Numbered from the stretch's first letter, positions 35,240-44,605 are shown. The stretch: 64,000 nucleotides of DNA from Burkholderiales bacterium (GCA_036262035.1 DATAJS010000013.1:310001-374000), one strand, 5' to 3'. Made by a program: numbers and translations. The notes: generated by a model from the letters alone, not told the origin.

Positions 35240-36130
35240 ATGGCCATCGAGTTACGACCATTGAGCGCATCATTCGCCGCCGAAGTCGGCGGCATCGATC
35301 TGAGCCGACCGATGGACGGCGAGAGCGTGCGCACGCTGTGGGACGCGATCGACCGCTACGCGGTGCTGGTGTTTCACGATCAGCGCCTGACCGATACGCA
35401 GTTGCGCGATTTCGCTGCCGAGTTCGGGCCGCTGGAGATCGGCCGCGGGGCGCTGCAAGGCGGCAAACGCCGTCTGGCGATCCCGCAGATCGGCGACATC
35501 TCGAACCTCGACGAGGACAGCCGCGTCCGGGCGCGCGAAGACAAGCGCCGGCTCGACAGCCTCGGCAATCGCCTGTGGCACACCGATGCCTCGTACATGC
35601 CGGTGCCGGTCGTGCTGGGGATGCTGCATGCGAAGGTCGTGCCGCCGGCGACCGCGCTCGGCGGCGGCGAGACCGAGTTCGCCGACATGCGCGCCGCCTA
35701 CGATGCGCTGCCGGAGACGATGAAGGCGGAGATCGACGGCCTCGTCGCGGAGCACGACATCTTCTGGTCGCGCGGCCAGATCGGCTTCACCGAATTCGCG
35801 CCGGGCGAGCGCGAGAAATATCCGCCGTCGCCGCAGCGCCTGGTGCGGCTGCATCCGGGCTCGAAGCGCAAGACGCTCTACTTATCGGCGCATGCGTCGC
35901 ACATCGTCGGCTGGCCGGTGGCCGAAGGACGCCTGTTGTTGTGGGACCTGACGGCGCACGCGACGCGGGAGCAGTTCGTCTACAGCCATCGCTGGCAGGT
36001 CGGCGACGTGGTCATCTGGGACAATCGCTGCACCATGCATCGCGGCCGGCCGCACGCCGAGATGCAGCCGCGCGACCTGCGCCGCGCGACGACCCTGGAT
36101 ACGGGATCGACGCTCGAGCAGGCGGCGTGA
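35240..36130 (+). CDS. TauD/TfdA-family Fe(II)/2-oxoglutarate dioxygenase
   Basis: 296 residues from an ATG preceded by CCGGAGGA. The iron-binding triad is visible: His114 and Asp116 in HTDASY and His267 in CTMHRGRPH, with a 2-oxoglutarate-binding Arg near 281-282. It resembles TfdA-type enzymes acting on aryloxyacetates or taurine. Substrate not resolved. Confidence 0.88.
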   Translation: MAIELRPLSASFAAEVGGIDLSRPMDGESVRTLWDAIDRYAVLVFHDQRLTDTQLRDFAAEFGPLEIGRGALQGGKRRLAIPQIGDISNLDEDSRVRAREDKRRLDSLGNRLWHTDASYMPVPVVLGMLHAKVVPPATALGGGETEFADMRAAYDALPETMKAEIDGLVAEHDIFWSRGQIGFTEFAPGEREKYPPSPQRLVRLHPGSKRKTLYLSAHASHIVGWPVAEGRLLLWDLTAHATREQFVYSHRWQVGDVVIWDNRCTMHRGRPHAEMQPRDLRRATTLDTGSTLEQAA

Positions 36131-36166
36131 GCGCGAAGCCCACGCCGCGCCGCTGTCGTCGACTCC

Positions 36167-36469
36167 TTACGCCGCTTTGACGAGGCTGAGCGCCCCTTTA
36201 CCGCGCACTTCCGCTTCCTCGAAGTCGGCCGCTGCGATCGCGCGGTCGAGCGCGGCGCGCAGCGCCTTGGCCGACTCCAGCGTCAGCTCGACCGCCGCGC
36301 GCGCTCCGGCGCCGATGTCGGTGTTGAAGAAGTCGAGCGTGATGACGTCGCCCAGGTGCGCGTGGCGCGCGTGGTCATAGGCCACCACCGACTCTTTCAG
36401 CGCGAACCATTCGTCGCCGAGCTTCGCCATGCCCTCCGCGGGCACGATCTCGATGATAGACGTGCACAT
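36167..36469 (-). CDS. DUF6295-like small protein
   Basis: 100 residues with a strong AGGAGG upstream. It starts MCTSIIEIVPAEGMAK, then has WFALKESVVAYDHARHAHLGD and an ARAAVELTLESAK segment, a pattern I associate with the uncharacterised DUF6295 family. No function is known. It lies 12 bases downstream of the dienelactone hydrolase gene, probably in one operon. Confidence 0.7.
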   Translation of the reverse strand: MCTSIIEIVPAEGMAKLGDEWFALKESVVAYDHARHAHLGDVITLDFFNTDIGAGARAAVELTLESAKALRAALDRAIAAADFEEAEVRGKGALSLVKAA

Positions 36470-36480
36470 GGATGGCCCTC

Positions 36481-37242
36481 CTATTTCGCGGCCAGATGTT
36501 TGCCGAAGAACGCCCAGATCTTGTTCCAGCCGTCCATGCACTGCTCGACCCGATAGAGCGGCCGATGCCAGTAGAAGAAACCGTGGCCGGCGCCGTCGTA
36601 GCGGTGGAACTCGTAGTTCTTGCCGTGCTTTTTCAGCTCGGCTTCGTGCTGGTTCACCTGCTCCGGGCTCGGCGCGCGGTCGTCGTTGCCGAAGAGACCG
36701 AGCAAAGGACAGGACAGACCCTCCGTCATGTCGATCGGCGCCACCGGCGTCTTGGCATTGAGCTCCTCCTTGCCCATCACCACGCGCCCGCCCCACAGCT
36801 CGACGCAGGCATCGACGTCCTTCTTCTGGCAGGCGTAGATGAAAGCGTGGCGGCCGCCCGAGCAGGAGCCGATGAGACCGACCTTGCCGTTGAGCTCGGG
36901 CTGCGCGCGCATCCACTTCACCGCGCCTTCGGTATCGCCGACCATCTGCGAGTCGGCTATGCCGCCCTCGGCACGCACCTTGGCGGCCACGTCGTCAGGA
37001 TTGCCGTCGCTGCCGCCGCCCTCGCGCTCGTAAAGGTTGGCGCAGATCGCCATGTAGCCGTGATGCGCGAAACGGCGAGTGGTCTCGATGTAGAGCTCGC
37101 TCCAGCCCGGGAGATGGTGGATGAGCACGACGCCTGGAAATGGGCCCTTACCCGATGGCTTGGCCGTATAAGCCGTTATCGGCGTTCCTTTGTCGCCTTT
37201 GATGGTCACGTTCTCGCAGGTCATGCCTCGGTAGAATGACAT
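36481..37242 (-). CDS. Dienelactone hydrolase family protein
   Basis: 253 residues from the ATG with GGAGAGAG upstream. The Cys-His-Asp triad of dienelactone hydrolases is visible: Cys127 in GSCSGG, an Asp in GNDDRAP (187-188) and His220 in GAGHGF. Such enzymes open lactone rings in aromatic (chlorocatechol) catabolism. It is the first gene of a two-gene unit with the DUF6295-like gene. Confidence 0.88.
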   Translation of the reverse strand: MSFYRGMTCENVTIKGDKGTPITAYTAKPSGKGPFPGVVLIHHLPGWSELYIETTRRFAHHGYMAICANLYEREGGGSDGNPDDVAAKVRAEGGIADSQMVGDTEGAVKWMRAQPELNGKVGLIGSCSGGRHAFIYACQKKDVDACVELWGGRVVMGKEELNAKTPVAPIDMTEGLSCPLLGLFGNDDRAPSPEQVNQHEAELKKHGKNYEFHRYDGAGHGFFYWHRPLYRVEQCMDGWNKIWAFFGKHLAAK

Positions 37243-37384
37243 CGCTCTCTCTCCTTCGGTGTGTTTCTCGGTGGGCCCGCCAGTATTCGACAATTGCATA
37301 TCGGGCGCAACACGAGAGTTGAGTTGCAGCGCCGCGCTCCGTGACGGATCATGGACGCCACGCTGCGAGCCAGGGAGGGATCGC

Positions 37385-38205
37385 ATGAACGACGGCGTCG
37401 ATTCGCGTGCGAAGCACCGGGAGCACATCGAGAGCCGGACCGAGTTCGTCAGGGGCAAGCGCGGCCCGGTCTCGTACGTGTGGGGCAACCATGTGGTGAA
37501 GCCCCGTCAGCGTGTGCCGGGCGCTCCGGGGCTGTGGTCACCGCTGCCCGAGGGTGAAGCCGGTCTCCTCGTCGAAGCGACCGCGGCCGACGGGATCGTG
37601 ATCGACCGCCGCACGGTCGACGGCGCCGCGAAGCTCGAGGTCGGTGCGGATCGCCCTGCATCGATCGCCTGTTTTCCCGACGGCGCCGAGGGGATCGTCT
37701 TCACCTACGACCACAAGCGATTCGCGCTCCAGGTCTGGAATCCCAGGAGCGCCTGGGCGCAGCAGTTCAGTCACATCCAGGCCTTCGACTGGTCGGCCGA
37801 CTGGGTCGTCAAAGCCCGTCTCGAGAAAGTGACCGACGGCAGGACCGTATCGATCCCCCATCATCGAAATCCCATCCCGGTGGAGAGGCCCGTCGCCGCG
37901 AAAGTGACCTTCGACGTCGACGGAGCGGAGCAGACGCTCTACGCGACCCGGTCGGGGGACCATTACGTCTTGCACTTCACCGACGGGACCAGCGGCCATG
38001 CGAGCTACGGTTCCGGCCGCAACGTGCGAATACCGGCCGATCGGTGCGGAGCGGTCAGCATCGACTTCAATTACGCGACGCTGCTTCTGTGCTCGTTCAG
38101 CAGAGCCTGGAACTGCCCGATCCCGCCGCTGGAAAATCGATTGCGCGTGCCCATCGAAGCGGGCGAGCGCTTCGCGGTCGACCGCAATGGAGTCCGATGT
38201 TGTAG
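37385..38205 (+). CDS. DUF1684-like protein, end possibly frameshifted
   Basis: From the ATG at 37385 the protein shows a DUF1684-type core: SYVWGNHVV, a central beta region and a C-terminal NYATLLLCSFSRAWNCPIPPLENRLRVP stretch followed by IEAGERF. Family members normally end just after this motif. The frame instead stays open to 38662, deep inside the next gene. A TAG at 38203-38205 in another frame would restore a normal end, so a one- or two-base indel is suspected. I end the feature there. Function unknown. Confidence 0.6.
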
Positions 38206-38226
38206 CTCGCATCGCAAGGAGGCGTC

Positions 38227-39210
38227 ATGTATGCCTGGAGGAGATGCGCGGCCCTGCTTTCCCGGCTCGTCCTGTGCGCGCTCGCTGCAAACGCGGCCGC
38301 GCAACAGGATGCTTTCCCGAACAAGCCGATCCGCTACATCTCGCCGTACGCCTCGGGCGGCAGCACGACCTTCATCGCGCGCCTCATCGGACAGCAGCTC
38401 ACCGAAGCCTGGGGACAGCAGGTGGTCGTCGACAACCGGCCCGGAGCCAACACCATCCTCGGCACGCAGGCCGCCGTCGCTGCACGCCCCGACGGCTATA
38501 CGCTCGTCTCCGTCGGGGGCAGCATCCTGGCCGGCAACTACTGGCTCGCGAAGACGCCGTACAACCCCCTCAAGGACATCGCGCCGATCGGCACCGTGTC
38601 CAAGTACGAGAACGTGCTGGTCGTCCCGCCCGCGTCGCCGGCGAACACGATCGCGGACCTGATCGCGCTGGCGAAGGCGAAGCCGGGACAGATCACGTAC
38701 GGCTCGTCGGCGGTGAACGGGCCGACGCACATGCTCGCGGAGCTCTTCAACACCGTCGCCGGCATCAAGACGCTGCACGTTCCGTACAAGGGCGGCGGCC
38801 CCGCGGTGTCGGACCTGATGGGCGGTCACATCAATTTCTTCTTCTCGAATCCGGTCAACGTCGCTCCGCAGATCAGGAGCGGGCGCCTGAAAGCGCTCGG
38901 GGTCACGGGGCAATCGCGCAACGTGGCGTTTCCGGACGTGCCGACGTTCGCCGAGCAGGGGCTGCCGGCGATGGCGCTGACGAACTGGCAGGGCGTCGGC
39001 GGACCCGCGGGGATTCCGAAGGCTATCGTCGACCGGATATCGGGCGAGATCAGGAAGCTCGTGGCGAAGCCCGATACGAAGGAGAAGCTGAACGCCTTCG
39101 GACAGGAGCCTTTCTACAACGATCCGCAGCAAACCGCGGCGCTCCTGCGAGCGGACATCGAGAAGTACGGCAAGATCGTCAAGGACGCGAACATGAAACC
39201 GGCCGAGTGA
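38227..39210 (+). CDS. Tripartite tricarboxylate transporter receptor (Bug/TctC family)
   Basis: 327 residues with AAGGAGG at 38216-38222. The signal peptide ends NAAAQ. Motifs FPNKPIRYISPYASGG, DNRPGANTILG, GYTLVSV and HVPYKGGG are present. Another Bug receptor gene follows after 14 bases, giving a tandem pair with different predicted ligands. Confidence 0.9.
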   Translation: MYAWRRCAALLSRLVLCALAANAAAQQDAFPNKPIRYISPYASGGSTTFIARLIGQQLTEAWGQQVVVDNRPGANTILGTQAAVAARPDGYTLVSVGGSILAGNYWLAKTPYNPLKDIAPIGTVSKYENVLVVPPASPANTIADLIALAKAKPGQITYGSSAVNGPTHMLAELFNTVAGIKTLHVPYKGGGPAVSDLMGGHINFFFSNPVNVAPQIRSGRLKALGVTGQSRNVAFPDVPTFAEQGLPAMALTNWQGVGGPAGIPKAIVDRISGEIRKLVAKPDTKEKLNAFGQEPFYNDPQQTAALLRADIEKYGKIVKDANMKPAE

Positions 39211-39224
39211 GAAAGGAGACGGAC

Positions 39225-40217
39225 ATGACACTGTTCCCGAGCATCCGATCGGCGACCGCGTGGATGGCGACCGCGCTCGTGGCGGGCGCCGCGTTCGCCC
39301 AGACGAAAGAAGACGTGAAGAGCTATCCGTCGAAGCCGATCCGCGTCATCGTCGGCAACACCGCGGGCGCGGCCCAGGACATCGTAGCGCGGCTGGTGGC
39401 GCAGCGGCTGACCGACAGCATGGGCCAGCAGACCGTGGTCGACAATCGTCCCGGCGCGACCGGCCAGATCGGCATGGAAATCACATCGAAGGCGGTGCCG
39501 GACGGCTACACGGTGATCGTCACCACGTCGGCCGCGCTCGTCCTGAATCCGCTCCTGACCAAGGTGCCGTACGATCCATACAAGGACTTCACGCCGATCT
39601 CGCTGCTCGTCGACAGCCCGCAATTGCTGTTCGGCACCACGGCCATCCCCGCGAAGACCGTCAGCGAGTTGCTGGACCTGGCGCGCGCGAAGCCGGGTCA
39701 GCTGAATTGCGCCTCGCCGGGGTTCGGCGGATCGAACCACATGGGCTGCGAGATGCTGAAGACGATGGGCAAGGTGAACATCGTCCACGTGCCTTACAAG
39801 GGCACCTCGCCCGCCATCACCGACGTGGTCGGCGGTCATGCGCAGTTCATGTTCAACAGCATTCCCGCGGTGATCGGTCTCATCAAGAGCGGGAAGGTGC
39901 GCGCCCTCGGCCACGGCGGCACCAAGCGCTCGCCCGCGTTGCCGGACGTCCCCACGATCGCGGAGACACTGCCCGGCTTCCAGGTCGGTACGTGGTACGC
40001 CCTCGCCGGCCCTGCCCGTCTTCCGCCGCCCATCGTCGCGCGGCTCACTGCGGAAGTGAAAAAAATGTTCGGCGATCCGCAATTCGCGCAGAAGATCGTC
40101 GAGCTCGGACAGGATCCGGCGCCGAGCACCGGGCCCGAGCTCACCGCGCACATGCGCAAGGAAACGGCCCGCTGGACGAACGTCATCAAGGAGGCCGGGC
40201 TCAAACCCGAACGCTGA
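39225..40217 (+). CDS. Tripartite tricarboxylate transporter receptor (Bug/TctC family), second of a tandem pair
   Basis: 330 residues with AAAGGAG upstream. The signal peptide ends GAAFAQ. Motifs YPSKPIRVIVGNTAGA, DNRPGATGQIG, GYTVIVT and HVPYKGT are visible. It is clearly diverged from the preceding receptor. Its stop shares one base with the thiolase start (TGATG), so receptor and thiolase are coupled. Confidence 0.9.
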   Translation: MTLFPSIRSATAWMATALVAGAAFAQTKEDVKSYPSKPIRVIVGNTAGAAQDIVARLVAQRLTDSMGQQTVVDNRPGATGQIGMEITSKAVPDGYTVIVTTSAALVLNPLLTKVPYDPYKDFTPISLLVDSPQLLFGTTAIPAKTVSELLDLARAKPGQLNCASPGFGGSNHMGCEMLKTMGKVNIVHVPYKGTSPAITDVVGGHAQFMFNSIPAVIGLIKSGKVRALGHGGTKRSPALPDVPTIAETLPGFQVGTWYALAGPARLPPPIVARLTAEVKKMFGDPQFAQKIVELGQDPAPSTGPELTAHMRKETARWTNVIKEAGLKPER

Positions 40218-41473
40218 TGCCGCTGCCGACCGACACCGACGTCTCCACCCCGAAACACCTCCGGGACAAGTACGCCATCGTAGGGGTCGGCGAGACCCCC
40301 TACACGCGCGGCTCCGGCATGACCACTCGCGCGCTCGGCACCTGGGCGGTGCGCAACGCCGTCCTCGACGCCGGGCTTACGGCCGCCGACGTCGACGGCA
40401 TGCTGTCGTACCAGTCGGGCGATTCCACCTTCGCGCCCTTCATCGCCGGCGATCTCGGCATGCGCCTGAATTTCTACATGGACGTGTTCGGCGGCGGCTC
40501 GTCGACCGAAGCGCTGATGGGCATGGCCATGGGCGTGATCGAGGCCGGCCTGTGCAGGACCGTCGTCATCTTCCGCGCCATGAACGGCTACTCGCAGGTA
40601 CGCATCGGCGGCACCGGCGCCCGCTCGGCCGCGCCGGTCAGCGGCGACACGCTGCACTCGCGCGCTTACGGCTGGCAGAGCGCCGGGCAGATGTTCAGCT
40701 TCACCTTCATGCGCCACATGTACGATTACGGCACCACGCCGGCGCAGGTGGCAGCGGTGCGCGCCACGCATTCCGCGCACGCCTCCAACAACCCCAAGGC
40801 TTACTACAAGCAGCGCGTGACGGTGGAGGATGTGCTGGCGAGCCGCATCATCTGCAAGCCGCTGCATCTCCTCGACTGCTGCGTGGAGACCGACAACGCC
40901 ACCGCGATCATCGTCACGAGCGCGGAGCGCGCGAAGGACTTGCGACATCCCCGGGCGCTGATCCGCGCCGTCGCGGGCCGCGTGTGCAAGCCGCGCGCGG
41001 ACATGCACTACCAGGCGGGACCGATCTCGACGGTGGCGGGCAGGTACGCGCGCGAGATCCTGTGGCCCAATGCCGGCGTCGGCCCGCAGGACGTCGACGT
41101 CACCGGCTCCTACGACGCTTTCACCTTCACCACGATGCTCCAGCTCGAGGACTACGGCTTCTGCAAGAAAGGCGAAGGCGGCGGGTACGTCAGCGACGGC
41201 ACGATACGGCTGGGCGGCAGGCGCCCCAACAACACCAGCGGCGGCCACCTGTGCGAAGGCTACACGCACGGCATGAACATGGTGATCGAGAACGTGCGCC
41301 AGCTCCGCCACGACGTCGACGACAGTTGTCCCGTCGGCCCCGACGGCAGGCGCAGGCACACCTACGATTACAGCGAAGGCGGCTGCCGGCAGGTGAAGAG
41401 CTGCGAGGTGACCGCCAACCTCGGCTGGGCCAATCCGGGCACCGGCTCGGCGATGGTCATGCGGCGCGATTGA
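40217..41473 (+). CDS. Thiolase-family (SCP2/lipid-transfer-like) acyl-CoA acetyltransferase homologue
   Basis: 418 residues with a thiolase fold: AIVGVGETPYTR, a middle VFGGGSSTEALMGMAMG segment and a late GGHLCEGYTHGMNMV with the conserved Gly-Gly-His. The nucleophilic Cys of classical thiolases is not in the usual place, as in SCP2-type members that pair with a DUF35 protein. The partner gene follows 11 bases later. It may carry out thiolytic or retro-aldol steps in CoA-ester catabolism. Confidence 0.85.
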   Translation: MPLPTDTDVSTPKHLRDKYAIVGVGETPYTRGSGMTTRALGTWAVRNAVLDAGLTAADVDGMLSYQSGDSTFAPFIAGDLGMRLNFYMDVFGGGSSTEALMGMAMGVIEAGLCRTVVIFRAMNGYSQVRIGGTGARSAAPVSGDTLHSRAYGWQSAGQMFSFTFMRHMYDYGTTPAQVAAVRATHSAHASNNPKAYYKQRVTVEDVLASRIICKPLHLLDCCVETDNATAIIVTSAERAKDLRHPRALIRAVAGRVCKPRADMHYQAGPISTVAGRYAREILWPNAGVGPQDVDVTGSYDAFTFTTMLQLEDYGFCKKGEGGGYVSDGTIRLGGRRPNNTSGGHLCEGYTHGMNMVIENVRQLRHDVDDSCPVGPDGRRRHTYDYSEGGCRQVKSCEVTANLGWANPGTGSAMVMRRD

Positions 41474-41484
41474 ACGGGGGAGGC

Positions 41485-42006
41485 ATGTCCATCAACGCCG
41501 AATATCTTGGAATGAGTTTGAGGGTCGACGACCTCGACAACGAGAACGTCGCGTATTTCAAGCACTGCGCCGAGCACAGCTTCCATCTGCAGCAGTGCGG
41601 CGACTGCAAGCTCAGGCGCTATCCGCCGACCACCGCTTGTCCGTGGTGCATGAGCCGCGAAGCCGGATGGGTGCCCGTCGAGGGCAAGGGCGCGGTGCAC
41701 TCCTACACCGAGGTGCATCACGCCATCCAGCCGGCGTTCAGGGAATACACGCCGTACCTCATCCTGCTGGTCGATCTCGATACCCAGAAAGGCGAGCCCA
41801 CCGCCGACGAGGCGCTGCGCGTGGTGGGCAACCTCGTCACGCCGGACGGCAAGCTCGCGCCGCCCGAGCTGGTCAGGACGGTCGGCATCGGCACCCGCGT
41901 ACGCATGGTGTTCTCCGACGTGAGCCCGGGCCTCTCGCTCCCGCAGTGGACCATTGACGAGAGCGCCGCGCAGCCCGACAAGCCGTGGCGGTATCCGCAG
42001 GAGTGA
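41485..42006 (+). CDS. Zinc-ribbon/OB-fold (DUF35) partner of the thiolase
   Basis: 173 residues with GGGGAGG upstream. The N-terminal rubredoxin-like zinc ribbon has Cys38, Cys41, Cys52 and Cys55, and a C-terminal OB-fold domain follows (AVHSYTEVHH, PYLILLVDL). Pairs of SCP2-type thiolase and DUF35 protein are widespread and form one complex. It is the last intact gene of this operon. Confidence 0.88.
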   Translation: MSINAEYLGMSLRVDDLDNENVAYFKHCAEHSFHLQQCGDCKLRRYPPTTACPWCMSREAGWVPVEGKGAVHSYTEVHHAIQPAFREYTPYLILLVDLDTQKGEPTADEALRVVGNLVTPDGKLAPPELVRTVGIGTRVRMVFSDVSPGLSLPQWTIDESAAQPDKPWRYPQE

Positions 42007-42010
42007 TCGC

Positions 42011-42293
42011 ATGCACATCAATCCCATGAAGGCCGCCGCCGCCCGCGGCGAGCCGCAGATCGGCACCTGGGTCAACCTGGAAAATCGGGCTCACGCCCGC
42101 GAGATCGCGAACGCGGCGCACTAAACCGACGAAGCATTCAACACCTCGACGCGATCGCCGCCAACGGGAGCAGGCGCAGCAATGGAAGGAAGCCGGCGTG
42201 CTGCTGCTCGTTTACAAGAGCGAAGTCGAGATTCTTGCCAACGGCTTTCGCGATGCGATGAAGGCCATCCGCGGCCAGCAAAAAGGCGTTTGA
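42011..42293 (+). pseudogene. HpcH/HpaI aldolase remnant with large internal deletion
   Basis: The first 37 codons (MHINPMKAAAARG, QIGTWVNLENRAHAREIANA) match the opening of HpcH/HpaI-type aldolases and then hit TAA at 42122. Further on, another frame reads WKEAGVLLLVYKSEVEILA and NGFRDAMKAIRG before TGA at 42291, which resembles the family's C-terminus. About 200 codons of the middle are missing. The gene starts four bases after the DUF35 gene, so it was once part of that operon. Confidence 0.65.
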
Positions 42294-42411
42294 TTTTCCT
42301 GCTATGCTGCGCAGCTGTTTCGGCCCCTTGGGGCAATCAGTACCAGTCCACGCCCACCCGGTTGTTCCGGTCCGGCCGTTGGTATCGGTCTAGACGTTCA
42401 AAGGACATTCC

Positions 42412-43398
42412 ATGCCATGCGTTGATCAAGACAAATTCAATCTGCTCGACCACGGGCACAGCCTGGACGTCGCACTCAATCAGCTGCTGAGGGTTCCGGC
42501 GATTGCCAACGGGGTTCTCGGCGACATCATCATCGACGTCCAACAGAAAATCCTGCCGATCGTCAACACCGTCAACTGGATTCCGGCCAACGGCAACAAC
42601 GCCGGCAACGCGACCGGCTTCTTTGAGAAGGACAACGGGGCGGTCAACAAGATCAAGCTCAAGCGCGTGGACGTGACCCTGATGGAAGGCAAGCGCAGCC
42701 AGGTGATCCACGAGTTGGTGCACGGTCTCGACATGTATTACTACTTCTTCAACCTGTCGAGTCCTCCTCTCGGCTCGAAGTTGAACGCCCGCGTTCCGGT
42801 GCTCTATCTGTTCCCCTTGGGCAATGTGTGGAAGTACGAGGTCATGGACATGGTGTTCGTCGACCCGAACAACACCGACGCGCACAACAATCTGTTGACT
42901 CAATTCAAAGGTTTGGCCCGGAACAACTCGCTGCTCAAACAATGGCAGCGCACGATGCTGATGACGCAGCTCGATTACGCGTCGGGCCCCATGAAACTGC
43001 ACGTGGAATTCACCGCGAATGTGGCGCAATGCCTGAGCCTGATCTATCAATGGGGTTTCACGGGCAACGAAAAAGGGCTGCTGGGCAATCCCCGGAGCAT
43101 CGCGATCCTGATCAAGGCGATGGAACGCGCGCTGCTGGACTGCGTGCAGACCTGGCGCCGCTACGTGCCGCCGGCCCGCAAGCCGGGTTCAGTGGTCCAG
43201 TTCAAGCCGGGCGACCGGCGGGAACCCGACATGATCGATCCGAACCGGGCGATCTATTTCCAGAGCGACCAGTGGTGGAAGAAGCTGGGCAAGAACGAGC
43301 CGGAACTGGTCATGCCGCCAGATGTGCCGCCCAAGCCCACGCTCGGCCGCGTACCGCCGCCGGTGCCACCCAAGCCCCTGCACTTGCGCGCCGGATGA
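42412..43398 (+). CDS. Unrecognised HExxH zinc-metallopeptidase-like protein with proline-rich tail
   Basis: 328 residues, no signal peptide. HELVHGLD (100-107) is a zincin motif with His100, Glu101 and His104; Glu199 in HVEFTA could be a gluzincin-type third ligand. The final 30 residues are PxxP-rich (VPPKPT, VPPPVPPKPL), resembling SH3-binding ligands. I do not recognise a family. A secreted effector-type peptidase (for example M91-like) is one possibility. Base composition looks less GC-rich than that of neighbouring genes, suggesting transfer. No strong Shine-Dalgarno is visible. Confidence 0.65.
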   Translation: MPCVDQDKFNLLDHGHSLDVALNQLLRVPAIANGVLGDIIIDVQQKILPIVNTVNWIPANGNNAGNATGFFEKDNGAVNKIKLKRVDVTLMEGKRSQVIHELVHGLDMYYYFFNLSSPPLGSKLNARVPVLYLFPLGNVWKYEVMDMVFVDPNNTDAHNNLLTQFKGLARNNSLLKQWQRTMLMTQLDYASGPMKLHVEFTANVAQCLSLIYQWGFTGNEKGLLGNPRSIAILIKAMERALLDCVQTWRRYVPPARKPGSVVQFKPGDRREPDMIDPNRAIYFQSDQWWKKLGKNEPELVMPPDVPPKPTLGRVPPPVPPKPLHLRAG

Positions 43399-43482
43399 GA
43401 GGGCCCACCCTCGCGTCCGGGCGCCGGCGTGTCGCGTCCGCCGCGAGAAGCGCTCGCGAAGAAGCACGATGAAGTCGATCCG

Positions 43483-43508
43483 CGGCTAGCCGTCGCGCCG
43501 GCTAGCCG
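43483..43508. terminator. Paired CGGCTAGCCG palindromes at convergent gene ends
   Basis: Two identical self-complementary 10-mers (43483-43492, 43499-43508) are separated by six bases and overlap the stop of the minus-strand oxidoreductase gene. The two copies can pair with each other as a hairpin. This suggests a bidirectional terminator, though there is no T-run. Confidence 0.45.
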
Positions 43509-44605
43509 ACCGGCAACTCCCGTCCCGTTTCCGACGACTGCCTGATCGTATCGAGGAAGCGATGCAGGTCGACGGCGGTATCGAACGTCGGCAGCCGGCT
43601 CTGCGGCTGCCCGGTGCGGATCGCTTCGGCGAACAGGCTGTACATCTGCCCGACGTTGAACGGGTCGCCGCGCGGGAAATCGGGCGGCATCCAGAAGAAG
43701 CGTTCCGGTACGGCCAGGTCGCTCAACTGGTGGCTGCGCTGTGCGCCCTGCACGCGCAGCATCTCGCCGCGCTGCGACGAGACGTTGCCGGTCGCGACGA
43801 GCGTCCCTTCGCGGCCGTAAACGACCATGCGGAAGCCCCCGCCCGCCCACGGCACGGCGGCGACGTGCACCGAGGCCACCGCGCCGCGCGCGAGCTTGCC
43901 GCTGACCATGATGTTATCCGGTGAGGTGACGTCCACCATCTTCCCGGTGTCGGTCTCGAGCCACTGCTTGGCCTGCGTCGTCACCATGCACGAGACTCGC
44001 GCGAAGTCGCCCACGACGAAGCGCAGCGCATCGATGACGTGGCCGTTGGCGATGGTGAGCGGATTCGCCCCGAGCGTCACGTCGCGCTGCCAGTTGCGGG
44101 TGGAGGGACGTTCGAGTGCGCCGTCACGCATGCAGTCCGCGTGACACGACAGCACCTCGCCCACGAAACCGTCTTCGATCAGCTCTTTCATGTAGAGGAG
44201 CGCGGGGCTCACCCGCGATTGCAGGCCCACCGCGGTCTGCACGCCTTTCGCGCGGGCGAGCGCCGCGAGCTCTTCGGCTTCGCCCGTGGTGCGGCCGAGC
44301 GGCCACTCGGTGTAGACGTGCTTGCCGGCTTCGATGGCGGCCTTGGTCGCCTCGAAGTGCGACGGCACGCGCACCACCACGGCCACCGCATCGATGTGGG
44401 GCGAGGACGCCAGTTCGCGGAAATCGGTGTACGCGTGCTTCGCACCGAACGCTTTACGCGCCTCGTCGGCGGTCTCGCGACGCGTGGTGCAGACCGCGCT
44501 CATCTCGACGTCCGGGCTCGCCCGCAGCGCGGGAAAGTGCGATTGAGACGCCCACGTCGATTTGACGTTGGCCCCGACGAATCCCAGCCGAATCCTGTTT
44601 GCCAT
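43502..44605 (-). CDS. Gfo/Idh/MocA-family oxidoreductase
   Basis: 367 residues with GGAGGAG upstream. The Rossmann start is LGFVGANVKSTW, the HVYTEWPLG motif corresponds to the family's EKP loop, and a C-terminal alpha/beta substrate domain follows. It oxidises or reduces sugars or cyclitols with NAD(P). It is divergent from the duplicated-domain gene and could be regulated together with it. Confidence 0.88.
   Translation of the reverse strand: MANRIRLGFVGANVKSTWASQSHFPALRASPDVEMSAVCTTRRETADEARKAFGAKHAYTDFRELASSPHIDAVAVVVRVPSHFEATKAAIEAGKHVYTEWPLGRTTGEAEELAALARAKGVQTAVGLQSRVSPALLYMKELIEDGFVGEVLSCHADCMRDGALERPSTRNWQRDVTLGANPLTIANGHVIDALRFVVGDFARVSCMVTTQAKQWLETDTGKMVDVTSPDNIMVSGKLARGAVASVHVAAVPWAGGGFRMVVYGREGTLVATGNVSSQRGEMLRVQGAQRSHQLSDLAVPERFFWMPPDFPRGDPFNVGQMYSLFAEAIRTGQPQSRLPTFDTAVDLHRFLDTIRQSSETGRELPVG

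Noticed and set aside
42122-42411. A tRNA or small RNA gene in the less GC-rich stretch before the HExxH gene
   Set aside because: No cloverleaf or stable conserved stem could be drawn by eye, and the sequence is explained partly by the aldolase remnant.
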